Source: Rosa chinensis
Lineage: Eukaryota > Streptophyta > Magnoliopsida > Rosales > Rosaceae
DNA: 64,000 nt
Reading direction: 5' to 3'
Assembly: GCF_002994745.2 (NCBI RefSeq)
Contig: NC_037093.1
Location: 10,156,400 to 10,220,399 of the forward strand
Part shown: positions 54,392 to 64,000 of the stretch, piece after piece
Layout: every line of letters begins with the position of its first letter
How positions within the stretch are numbered: position 1 is the stretch's first letter
Translations under genes and position numbers: made by a program
The notes under the pieces: generated by a model
Told to the model about the DNA's origin: nothing
The model's input: the letters and a program-made list of their open reading frames with translations, nothing else
Databases searched by the model: none

Positions 54392-56326
54392 ATGACTAAC
54401 GACAGTGGGGGAAACGCTGAAAAGCGGGCAGATCAATCCGCCATTCCCCAACCCACCAACCCAACGGTAGGCGTAAACAGCGCGTTATTCACCACCCCAG
54501 TCAACCCCGGCGGTGAAACAAACCCAAGTAGCAGCCGCCCACCAGGCCAAGACCTCGCCTCCCTATACGAGCTGGCACTGGCGGATCTTCACAAGGCGAA
54601 CGGAGAACGTGAACAAGAACGCAAGGAAAAGGCCGAAGCCCAGAGACAGGTGGCCACGCTTGTGTCCCGCTTCGACGAGCTAAAGAAAGCACTGGAAGCA
54701 ACTCCCAACCCGGCACGAAGTGAACAATCACGAAGCACCAGGCATAGCCGACCCGGCACGGGAGCACTGATGCCAGCACCGGTCGTACATATGCAGGTCC
54801 CGCTGCACCCACCAGAGCTAGCGGCAATGGGACCACCCCCCGCACCCCAGCCAATGTTAGAACAAGAGGCGGAGTCATCACTACGCACCCACCGCTCGAG
54901 ACCTAGGGCGAGAACAGAAGGAGACCCGCCCGCTCTGGGGCGAGGATCAGCTCAGCGGAATGGTCGCCTGGACCCCGCCGGCGACGCAACCGCTCAAATA
55001 TTGGAGAGGATGCAGCAGTTGGAACAAAGGTTAATCTGGGCGGAGTCGGGCACCCCGGCACCAGCTTCAAACCCGCTTTTCGCGGCCAGGCCAGGACCAT
55101 TTACCGCTGCAATTTTGCTAGCCGTCAGACCGGCGTATGCAAAGGCCCCTAAAATGTCACATTACAGCGGTAAGACTGATCCCTTCGTCCATATGGACAC
55201 CTTCAAGAAGGTCACCAACAATAAGGGATTCGATGACACCACCCTATGCCACTTGTTTAGTGAAACGCTGGACAATGAGGCAATGAATTGGTTCTTCGAG
55301 TGCCCGTCGGGATCCATTGACTCATTTCAGGCATTATCGCATGCTTTCCTTTCTCGGTTCATCCTACTGTCCGCCGGGCACCACAACACAAGCCAATTGT
55401 TCAACGTCAAGCAGGGTACGGAGGAGACACTGAAGGCATTCGTCACAAGATGGCGAGCAGCAGCATCTCAGTGCCGTGACCTCGATAAAACAATGGCTTC
55501 GGCGGCTTTTAAGCAGGGACTCCTCAAAGGGCCATTTCTCTATCACCTCAACTACAATCATCCAAATGCGGTATACGACCACCTCATGAGTGAGGCGGTC
55601 ATTCATGCCCAAGCAAAATTCATCACATATGGGGAGACCCCACCGCCACCAGCGGCATTGGCAAAGTCGACACAACCCTCCTCCAGTCAGCAGGGGACCG
55701 CTAATAAAACCTCCACACCGCCAGCTGACAAGAAGAGGGAATGGCAGCAGGGTCAGTACCAAAACAAGGGGCAAAAGGATCAGTATTACAAGGGAAACCG
55801 CCCATCCCATGGGGATAACCGCAACAAACATGCGGAGTCTTCCTAACGGTATGCAGTATTTACAGTCCTCACGGCTTCACATGAAGAAATATACAATCAA
55901 TGCAAGGATCAGATCCCACCGCCGCCCCCGGGAAAATATCCAAAAACAGGAAAACCAAGGAACACCGGCAGATGGTGCAAATACCACGAGGACAGCGGTC
56001 ACAATACCAACAGCTGCAACGCCCTCAAAACGGCCATTGAGACCTTGTACCGGGATGGCAAGCTCGAGCAGTTCAAGGTACGCCAACCGCCACCCGTGAT
56101 CGCCGATATTGAGCCCATGGGCCGCATCAACACAATCGACGGAGGTGCTCCAATCACCAGCATGTCTCACAGAGCTAGAAAGCGTTATGCGTGAGCTAAT
56201 CACCCAAAGGAAGTCTGCAACATCCGCTACGAAAGATCCGCCAAGGTCCCAAGATCTAGTTGGGAACCCATTACCTTCTCGGAGGAGGAGGAACGCGGAG
56301 TATATCTGCCCCACGACGATCCTTTC
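54392..56326 (+). pseudogene. Element B gag with two in-frame stops
   Basis: MTNDSGGNAEKRADQ start 53 bp after the LTR. Residues 60-110 form a coiled region (ADLHKANGEREQE). The Retrotrans_gag domain is at ~285-395 (EAMNWFFEC ... FNVKQGTEETLKAFV). The zinc knuckle (CKYHEDSGHNTNSC) lies beyond the first stop. Stops: TAA 55844-55846 and TGA 56192-56194, both in the single frame that continues unbroken into pol. Only two point changes therefore separate this from an open gag-pol. Confidence 0.88.
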
Positions 56327-59300
56327 TTGATTGACGCTATTCTGGGCAAAATGTCAGTAGGAAGAGTCCTGGTTGATAGCGGCTCCGCTGTCAACGTTAT
56401 ATTCGGCGGTTGTTACAACAACCTTAAGAGGAACAGAAAATTGCTCCAAGACCATGAACCACTGCTCAGCTTCTCCGGCGACGTTACGCAACCGCTGGGT
56501 TCTGATTACATGCGGCTCGTTATGGGCAGTAGTGCATGTATGGCTGAGATACATACGGAGTTCATAGTTGTCGATTGTTCGAGTTCATACAACGCCATCA
56601 TTGGTCGACCAGCGCTCAACAAACTCAAGTGCATCATCACCGGGTACATGTTGCTCATGAAATTCCCCACACCCAACGGCACAAGATGTGTCAAGGGAAG
56701 TCAGCAATTGGCACGCGAGTGTTACTCTACTACAATGGCACAATCGGCCCGCCGCCACGAGATCCTAGCGGTAGGCAGTCGGGCACCACCACCAAACATC
56801 TTTGAGGACCCCAGGGAGGATGAAAAGAAGTACGTAAGGAAGGAGCCGGTCAACCCAAAAACATCACTGAGGGTTGTCAGCATCTCGGATGAGCACCCTG
56901 AGCGGACGGTCCGCATAGGGGCTCAATTGGACCCAGAGTTGGCGGCGGAGCTCACCCAGTTCCTACTTGACAACGCTACGGTCTTTGCCTGGTCATATGT
57001 AGACATGCCAGGTATCTCCCCTGAAATCATCTCACACAAGTTGAGCATCAAGCCATCCTTCTACCCTATCAAACAGAAACGCAGAGCCTTCGACGAAGAA
57101 AAGTACCGCGCTATCAGAGAAGAGGTTACCAAGCTCCAGGGCATTGGATTCATCCGCCAAGTCATATATCCACAGTGGATTTCCAACCTGGTTATGGTCA
57201 AAAAGGCTAGCGGTAAGTGGAGGATGTGCGTCGACTTCAAAAACCTTAACAAGGCATGCCCGAAAGACAGCTTCCCATTACCTCGCATCGATCAACTCAT
57301 CGACGCAACCGCTGGACACGAGCTTCTCAGCATGATGGATGCTTTTTCCGGTTATAACCAGATCAGGATGCATCCCGCCGACCAGGAATGCACCACCTTC
57401 ACCACCGACAAAGGCCTGTATTGTTACAATGTGATGTCTTTCGGTTTGAAGAACGCTGGGGCAACTTATCAGCGGCTAATGAACGCCATGTTCGCGGAAC
57501 ATCTGGGAAAGATAATCGAAGTCTACGTAGACGACATGTTGGTCAAAAGTAGAAAGGCCAGCGGACATGTGGCAAATCTGAAAATCATAATAACCATTCT
57601 CTTGGCCTACGGCATGCGCCTCAACCCGGAGAAATGTTTCTTTGGCGTCACCGTCAGCAAATTTCTGGGATATATTGTCAGTGAACGGGGCATCGAGGCC
57701 AACCCTGACAAGGTACAGGCTATCCTCAACCTGAAGGACCCAGAGTGGAAGGTGCACGTCCAATGCCTCCAGGGCCAGCTAACCGCCCTGTCTCGATTCA
57801 TCTCCAGATTGACCGACAGGTGTGCCCCATTTTTCAAAGTCCTCAAAACAACCCACAAGAAGGTCATCGACTGGAACCCAGAGTGCCAGGCGGCGTTCCA
57901 AGGCCTGAAGGAATACCTGGCGGCAGTTCCGCTCCTCTCCATTCCTGTCCAAGGAGAAACATTGTACATTTACCTAGCGGTATCCCAGTCAGCAGTGAGC
58001 TGCGCCATCGTCCGGCGGGAAGGCCAGGACGAGCTCCCAGTTTTCTATGCCGGTAGGGGCATGAACGGAGCAGAGACGCGGTATCCTCCATTGGAGCAGC
58101 TTGCTCTCGCACTCATCGTTGCCGCCAGACGCCTCCGCCAGTACTTCCAAGCCCATACAATCCATGTGTTAACCAATCAACCGCTGAGACAAGTAATGCA
58201 AAACCCTGAACATTCGGGCCGCCTCAGCAAGTGGGCCATTGAGCTCAGCGAGTTTGACATTGATTACAAACCACGAACCGCCATGAAAGGCCAGGTGGTG
58301 GTAGACTTCTTCGCTGAGCTCACCGAGCGTCAGCCCGAAACCAAGATCGATATACCGCTCGGAACAGAAATTGCTACGGCTGTAGAGCCGGCACCTCAAC
58401 AGTCGAAGTGGAACCTACACGTGGATGGGTCCGCCTCCGCCAAGGCCAGCGGTGCCGGAATCATCTTGACAGGACCGCGGGGGCTTAACATCGAGTACGC
58501 GTTGAAATTCAACTTCAAAGCTTCTAACAACATGGCGGAATATGAGGCACTCATTGCCAGCCTACTCCTAGCCATTGATTCGGGGGCCGACAGTGTCAAC
58601 ATCTTCAGCAACTCTCAGCTGGTCGTTAACCAGGTCAACGACAGCTTTCAGGCCAAGGATCAGCAGTTAGTGGCATACTTAGGGTACACCAAGGCGTTGC
58701 TCAAGAAATTCAAGTTCCACACCATCACACAAATCCCTAGGGAAAAGAACGCCAAGGCTGATTCGCTGGCAAGACTGGCAACCGCCCAACCACACCAGAG
58801 CCCAGCAGACACAAGGGTGGAGTCCCTGGACAGGCCAAGTATCAACAAAACCTTGGCGGAGATCTTTAGCATCGAGGCCAATCCTAGTTGGATGGATGAG
58901 ATTATCCAATACAAACGCAACGGGACATTGCCGGATGACAAAATCAAGGCGCGACAGCTCCAACGGAGAGCAACCCGGTACAATATGCAGAGCGGCAAAC
59001 TTTACCGCCAGGGATTCACTCACCCCAACCTTCGTTGTCTGACCCCAGAAGAGGGACAAGTCGTGCTGGCAACAATACATGGCGGGGAATGCGGAAATCA
59101 CTCAGGCGCCAGGTCCTTGGCTAATCGCACAATGCGACAAGGCTACTTTTGGCCTACGCTTGGTGATGACGCCCGGCGGATATCAAGATCCTGTCACAAA
59201 TGCCAACAATTTGCTGATCTGCCACACGCTCCGGCTGAACCTCTGTCAGTTATCGTCAGCCCCTGGATTCACTCAACGTGGGGCCTGGATTTGATGGGAA

Positions 59301-60109
59301 AATTCCAAACCGCCAAAGGTCAATTCAAATATATCATTGTCGCCATTGACTACAACAGCAAATGGATAGAGGCGGAGCCACTGACGGCGATAACTACCGC
59401 CAAGGTAATCCACTTCCTCTGGAAGAACATCTACTGCCTCTATGGTGTCCCACACGCAATCATCACAGACAACGGCACACAGTTCAACAATAAGGAACTC
59501 ATCTCTTTCACTGCCAATTTGGGCACCAAGATGCGTTTTGCATCAGTCGCCCATCCCCAAACCAACGGCCAGGTCGAGGCGGCAAACAAAATAATCAAGA
59601 AACTATTGCAGAAGTGGCTCGATGAGGCAAAGGGTTTGTGGGCGGAGAAGCTCCCGGAGGTTCTATGGGCCATCAGAACAACCCCAACCTCCGACACAGG
59701 TGAAACCCCCTTTTGCATGATGTTTGGGACCGAGGCTGTCCTGCCTGTCGAGGTAATCCAACCAACCGCTAGGGTCGAAGGTCACTGCCCCGAGACCAAC
59801 TGCGACGGCGTTAACCTCGACAAGGATTTACTAGAGGAAAAGCGAGACACAGCCCATTTGCGCAATCTCCAAAATAAGCGGAGAGTATCACGTTTCTACA
59901 ACGCCAGGGTTAAGGCCCGCAACCTCCAACTGGGGGACTGGGTGATGAAAGAAGTTATACCCCCACCGACGAAACTCCGCCCAACTTGGGAAGGTCCATA
60001 CAAAATTGTAGAGGTCGTTGGCCCGGGAACCTTCTACTTAATGGACAAGGATGGCGTCACAACGACCCACCCTTGGAATACCGAACACCTTCGGTATTAC
60101 TACAAATAG
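56327..60109 (+). CDS. Element B pol: protease, RT, RNase H, second RNase H, integrase (1,260 codons open)
   Basis: Uninterrupted frame, in phase with gag. Protease motif D-S-G-S (LVDSGSAVNV) near residue 17. RT carries an intact YVDD (nt 57524-57535). A degenerate pol RNase H follows, then the archaeal-type RNase H with VDGSA, AEYEAL and KADSLA. The third catalytic position, however, reads SNSQLV (nt 58610-58612, Asn) where element A has SDSQLV. Integrase has HHCC (GNHSGARS ... CHKC) and DDE residues (WGLDLMGK, TDNGTQF, NGQVEAANK), a GPY/F-like EGPYKI, and ends RYYYK. The first Met is internal; the natural start is the gag Met at 54392. Confidence 0.9.
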   Translation: MIDAILGKMSVGRVLVDSGSAVNVIFGGCYNNLKRNRKLLQDHEPLLSFSGDVTQPLGSDYMRLVMGSSACMAEIHTEFIVVDCSSSYNAIIGRPALNKLKCIITGYMLLMKFPTPNGTRCVKGSQQLARECYSTTMAQSARRHEILAVGSRAPPPNIFEDPREDEKKYVRKEPVNPKTSLRVVSISDEHPERTVRIGAQLDPELAAELTQFLLDNATVFAWSYVDMPGISPEIISHKLSIKPSFYPIKQKRRAFDEEKYRAIREEVTKLQGIGFIRQVIYPQWISNLVMVKKASGKWRMCVDFKNLNKACPKDSFPLPRIDQLIDATAGHELLSMMDAFSGYNQIRMHPADQECTTFTTDKGLYCYNVMSFGLKNAGATYQRLMNAMFAEHLGKIIEVYVDDMLVKSRKASGHVANLKIIITILLAYGMRLNPEKCFFGVTVSKFLGYIVSERGIEANPDKVQAILNLKDPEWKVHVQCLQGQLTALSRFISRLTDRCAPFFKVLKTTHKKVIDWNPECQAAFQGLKEYLAAVPLLSIPVQGETLYIYLAVSQSAVSCAIVRREGQDELPVFYAGRGMNGAETRYPPLEQLALALIVAARRLRQYFQAHTIHVLTNQPLRQVMQNPEHSGRLSKWAIELSEFDIDYKPRTAMKGQVVVDFFAELTERQPETKIDIPLGTEIATAVEPAPQQSKWNLHVDGSASAKASGAGIILTGPRGLNIEYALKFNFKASNNMAEYEALIASLLLAIDSGADSVNIFSNSQLVVNQVNDSFQAKDQQLVAYLGYTKALLKKFKFHTITQIPREKNAKADSLARLATAQPHQSPADTRVESLDRPSINKTLAEIFSIEANPSWMDEIIQYKRNGTLPDDKIKARQLQRRATRYNMQSGKLYRQGFTHPNLRCLTPEEGQVVLATIHGGECGNHSGARSLANRTMRQGYFWPTLGDDARRISRSCHKCQQFADLPHAPAEPLSVIVSPWIHSTWGLDLMGKFQTAKGQFKYIIVAIDYNSKWIEAEPLTAITTAKVIHFLWKNIYCLYGVPHAIITDNGTQFNNKELISFTANLGTKMRFASVAHPQTNGQVEAANKIIKKLLQKWLDEAKGLWAEKLPEVLWAIRTTPTSDTGETPFCMMFGTEAVLPVEVIQPTARVEGHCPETNCDGVNLDKDLLEEKRDTAHLRNLQNKRRVSRFYNARVKARNLQLGDWVMKEVIPPPTKLRPTWEGPYKIVEVVGPGTFYLMDKDGVTTTHPWNTEHLRYYYK

Positions 60110-60510
60110 TTATACCGCTACCCAAGACCATCTTGACTTAGCTAAATTTTTGTTCAATATTTAGCTAAGGGAAGCTACCCAACGGGTACGACCCCGCTTT
60201 TGTAAACGCTGTTCAGATAGCTATCAATGAAACAAGGAATTATTCAAACCATTGTTACCAAGTCTAGCACTGAGGGCAACTGGCAACGCCAGTCAGCGGA
60301 CTGCGTCGGCTACATTGTGCACTTGGACCAATTTTAATTCCTTTAATGTTTCATTCATGACCAAAAGCAGGTATCAAGACTTCTAGCGGCACACACATTA
60401 TCACAAACAGAAAGAAACACTTGGAATTTGGGTGCCAACAAATTTCATTCATCTCAAAACAAAATTACATCATTGTGCCTCAGCGGCCATACAAAAAATT
60501 TTCCTACTAT
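60110..60510. other. Non-coding gap between integrase and antisense gene of element B
   Basis: Contains AAGCTACCCAACGGGTACG, with palindrome TACCCAACGGGTA at 60176-60188, 67 bp after the integrase stop. This is the counterpart of 26968-26980 in element A. No minisatellite here. Confidence 0.6.
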
Positions 60511-63234
60511 TTAGGGGTTGACGGGATTGGCGGAATCAGCAGGGTTGGTTGGGTCGACCCCGCTACCTTCAGCAGTTCCACTGGTGGCCTGCAGAGGATG
60601 GCAGCGGCTCGTCTGGTCGGACCCTCGGGCCGTGGGACTGGGAGTCTCTATCGTGCCATCCGCCCGGGTGTCGGCCGCCAGGAACCCAGCGAGGGACGCC
60701 TCGCACTGCGTAGGCGTCCGCTGGGAGTCACCTTCTGGAGGCTCGCCACTCTCCCCGCTACCCGAGAGGACTCCGGGACCAGTTGCGGCAGTGGGAGCGG
60801 TACTGGTTGTCGGCGGCGCTTCTTTCCTTGGCTGCACGACTGGCATTGCCGCTTTCGCCCAGTCAATGGCGCCCTTCTACCGCAACATCTCCACATTGGC
60901 CAGGGCAATGGCCTTGGCTGCGTCGTTCAGCGCCTTCTTGTGCTCTGCCGACTGCTTATACAATTCAACAGCGGTAGCCGCAGCACGGCTTCCCTCAGCC
61001 TCCAGGTGAGTGACCTCACCCTCCAGCCGCTTGATCTCAGCTTGTTTAGCGGCGGACTCCCGCTGAAGGGTCTCAATTTTCTTCTCCTTCGCGGTCACCC
61101 GGTCCCGCACAAGAGACATATCCTGCTCCAGCTTGGCGTACCGCTCATTCTGGTCCAGGTGCCGCTCAATAGCAACGTTCAGCTTGCCCCTGGCATCCGC
61201 CGCATCGCAGTCGGCCTTTGTCAGACGTTGCTCGACGTCAGCCAACTTCTCCTGGGTCTTCCCCAAGTCCCTCTGGAGGCCCGCCACTTCCTCCCTCAGC
61301 TCCCGCTCAACCAGAGGCTGCTTGGACGCCGCCTGGAACATCTCGTGAAGCCCAACGGCGACGTGCCCAAAGGCTGTGCTGAAGGGCGACTCGCTGACGG
61401 CGGTCGACCGGACAATCCCCTCCAGACTGCCGAACCCTAGCCGCTCGCAGAGGTGATACAGGAAGTCCCGCTCACCATCATTAAGGAACTCAGCATAGGC
61501 AGCGAATGAGTCCAGGCCGCTCGCACCCACCTCTTCCGCCACATCCGCAACAGCCCCGGACGGAGCCTGCCTCGACTTCTTGGGTTGCTCTCGGGCCCCC
61601 GTTACCTCCACTTCCTCCTCCTCTGGTGAGTCTGGCTGGCGGCGTTTTCGCTGGAGCACCAGAGTGCTCCCAGCAACGGTTGGCCTCGAACCCCCGGCCG
61701 CCGGCGCCAACCCCGCTATAGTAACACCCTTGGTGGGGCGCACCGTTTTCTTCCCCACGCCGCGCCGAAGGGCCGGCGCCCTCTCTTTCCTCGGCGCTGC
61801 TTCACTCGCCCCGCCGGTCCCCGCCTGGACGGCGGGCAGCCCATCACCACCAAGATGGGAGTGGTGTGGCATTGGCAGCACCACGGGAACCTCTGACTGG
61901 CTCAGTGCCAGTGTCTCCGGATCCACCACCGTCTTTTGTGCCTCCATCCCAAAAGCATACATGGCTTCCAGGAAGTTATCAATTTCAGCACGGTCCATGG
62001 CTTTAGAAAAGGCGTCGCAGCTAGCCTTGTTTCCCGGCGGAGTCTCTGCAAAAGTTAGTGGCAGGCCAGTTAGAATGGGACAACCCCACCAAAGGTACGA
62101 TACAGCTAAGATTACTTACCAACGGCGCGTGTCAACTGTTGGGCTACCAGCAACTCCCACCCGCTAAGAAGACGGAAGTCCAGCAAGTTGCGGTTCCGCC
62201 AGCAACCTCTGATGCGCGCTACCCAGCACTCTTCCTCACGAGTAAGGTTGTACCGCAACCCCGCTGCACAAACAGGTCATCATCATTAGTAGAGCAAAAA
62301 AAAAAAAAACACAAACTACGCCAGTCGTGTTCAACGGAAACAACAAACAACCTCGGATGGGCTGGAACTCTGACTTAATTCTAAACGACGGCTCCCCCTC
62401 GTTAGCCCCCGCCTGGTACTCCCATCCCGCTGTGGCAACGCAAAACAAGCCCCGCCAGTACGACATGGAGTCCCGCAGGTTTTCGATCAGCTTAGGCGCT
62501 CCTTGGTGACGGCTGAGATTCACTTGCCCTCTACAACCCTGGCACTTCACGTACACCAGTTCATAGAAGTGCAGCACCTCCGCCACGGTCGGTCCTTCTC
62601 AACCAGACAACCGCCACAGCGAGTTGAGCGACAGCAGTAACAGCCACATGTTGGGGCACACTTGCCCAAAGGAGATGCCAAACTCGCACAGCAGAATCTG
62701 AAGGTTGGGCACCAGCGGGAGGGTCACTCCCTCGCGGAATATGGCCTCGTGCACCGCGGCATGACCCACCGGCAAAATCGAAGCTTTCTCCTCTACCAAT
62801 GGTGGACGTAGCTTCACTGCCCCGGGCAACCGGAACACCCGCTTCAGTCGGTTGACGGCAGCCGCTGTCATCCTACCTCCCGCCTCGTCAACAGGAGTGC
62901 CGTCCTCGAACACCCACGCAGACTCGGTATCCTCCCCCGTGTTACCTCCCCCGCCAGCGGAACCGCTGGCGGCACTATTACTTTCTTGCCGCTCCTCATG
63001 CAAGGTATGCGCAGCGGTAGCCTCCCCCGCCCTAGAACTCTCCGGACGCGACGTACGACCCATATCTACGTCCCACGGAATGGTCTGTAACGGCTCGACT
63101 TCTAGCGGTTCTGGCAGTGAGGTTCCTGCACGGGCAGACGGACGCAACGAGTCAATAAAATTTCTATCCGCCGCGCTGAACGACACTTCAGATCCGGAAT
63201 CCTCACTGCTCGAGATCTCTATGACGTTGGCCAT
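60511..63234 (-). pseudogene. Antisense PF04195-like gene of element B, three exons, two stops
   Basis: Start at 63234 (MANVIEISSSEDSGSE), like the SSSED-rich starts of this family. Exon 1 holds the core (GVTLPLVPNLQILLCEF, then EVLHFYELVYVKCQG) but has a TGA at 62599-62601, probably from Trp. A likely intron (~62268-62345) leads to exon 2 (YNLTREEECW, to 62120), which ends before GTAAGT. Intron 62046-62119 has a CTAAC branch sequence and acceptor TTGCAG. Exon 3 (from 62045) encodes a nuclear-type basic linker and a long coiled coil (~61400-60880), with a TAG at 60877-60879 and open frame continuing to 60511. Exon 1's donor is the least certain limit. Function unknown. Confidence 0.7.
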
Positions 63235-64000
63235 CCCAAAAAACCCTAAAACCCAAATCAGTTAGCTCACACAGGATCTTACCTATCCCTATAACAGTTA
63301 GTGCCCAAGAACATCAACAACACCCAACCCAGAAAATGCCAAAACAAGAACGAACGCAGACTAAAATCCAGATTCGACCATCTAGAAAAGCCTTAACAAC
63401 CCCAATTGTCAATCACAACCACCCTTCCCCAAACCCACTCACACCCTCACAGTACGTCGACAGAGCATATCATGGAAAAACACAGAAATCCAACAACGCA
63501 GACACCCAATCAAACAGGAAAAAGGCCAGATTACCAACCTTGACAGTGGAGCCTCTGACAGCAGTGTGCACACTACTCTTCGCAGCCGGAGATCGTCTGT
63601 TAGTCCACGCGCAAGAACTCGCCGATATCGCCTCGCCTTTCTCCTCCGATTTCAAACACAACACTTGAAGATGACGAGGGCACAGTTCGAAGTTTAGAAC
63701 AGTGCCAAATATGCGACCTTCCCCCCCTTTTATGTCAACGTCAAACAATCCCACGCCGTCCGTTTAAAAAATGACATCGACTGCCAGACGTACGCGTGTC
63801 CAACAGTTGCAGTTACTCTCCGGATTAACCGAGGCGTCGCCTCGGTTACGAAATCCATCATTACTCGACATTAATGGTGAGGAGACGGCTCGACGAAGGA
63901 GACACGCCTCCGCACGCTAACCCTTTGGGGGCTTGCCACGTGTCCACCACCATCAGACAAAGCGTTCGACCGAAGCCACAACTTTTGGTTGGAAGGCTCC
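63235..64000. other. Upstream region of the element B antisense gene, to window edge
   Basis: No ORF I trust. Presumed 5' UTR and promoter of the minus-strand gene (possible start near 63660-63730, where the sequence becomes GC-poor). 63780-64000 is unassigned; no 3' LTR or minisatellite is seen before the end. Confidence 0.4.

Larger units (their letters stand above)
53844..64000 (+). mobile_element. Element B: second Tat-lineage Ty3/Gypsy retrotransposon, incomplete in window
   Basis: 5' LTR 53844-54338, candidate primer-binding site TTGGCGCCGTCTGTGGGAAC at 54339, gag, pol, integrase, and an antisense gene. The 3' LTR is not reached. Same layout as element A but clearly diverged protein sequence and unrelated LTR, so a different family. 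The probable left target sequence is GGAAT (53839-53843), uncheckable here. Confidence 0.9.

Overview
The window is repeat-rich nuclear DNA from a flowering plant, probably a eudicot. Evidence: Ty3/Gypsy elements of the plant Tat lineage, long solo LTRs, a LINE tail, Mutator- and Harbinger-like DNA elements, GT-AG introns and TATA-driven small secreted-peptide genes. I cannot name the species; Rosaceae is only an impression. I see no rRNA, tRNA or CRISPR locus.

The host content is a cluster of small secreted-peptide precursor genes. There are four intact copies (starts 2039, 7849, 16482, 52084), one decayed copy broken by a MITE (42405), and several copies of the same promoter and 5' leader that drive only 21-24 codon micro-ORFs (31636, 32084, 50045). 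Each intact precursor is 124 aa with a signal peptide and a C-terminal SAPSPGAGH motif. That motif resembles the SGPSxxGxGH/SPGxGH core of PIP/PIPL and CEP signalling peptides. It is followed by a polyglycine tail ending in His or Tyr.

Left part (1-31.6 kb): a tandem array. A spacer + peptide gene + 3' flank + promoter copy + the 5' half (LTR-gag-protease) of a Tat element ('element A') is repeated head to tail. Identical novel junctions lie at 844/845, 6634/6635 and 15283/15284. Unit 1 is 5.79 kb. Units 2 and 3 also carry a 2.83-kb solo LTR with target duplication CCAGA. Only the last unit keeps the whole element A (20755-31554; LTRs of 475 bp; TSD ATTAT). Its polyprotein has three in-frame stops and a YVDN reverse-transcriptase box. 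Downstream lie an antisense intron-containing gene of the 'putative gypsy type transposon' family and a ~22-copy palindromic minisatellite.

Middle (31.6-50.2 kb): promoter/micro-ORF fragments of the peptide genes, split by solo LTRs (32162-34756, 46703-49774). A long palindromic TIR element (~35440-41720) hosts a solo LTR and a 3.27-kb Harbinger-like element. The MITE-broken peptide pseudogene, a LINE 3' end and a 1.3-kb MULE with 9-bp target duplications follow.

Right part (50.2-64 kb): a gene-fragment-carrying element with a captured LRR piece, then the fourth peptide gene. A solo LTR inserted in that gene's 3' flank is itself split by a second Tat element ('element B', from 53844, running past the window). 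Element B has two gag stops, an intact pol ORF with YVDD, a D-to-N change in its second RNase H, and again an antisense gene.

How it fits together: a small-peptide cluster grew by local duplication, was repeatedly bombarded by transposons, and one member was amplified together with half a retrotransposon by illegitimate recombination.
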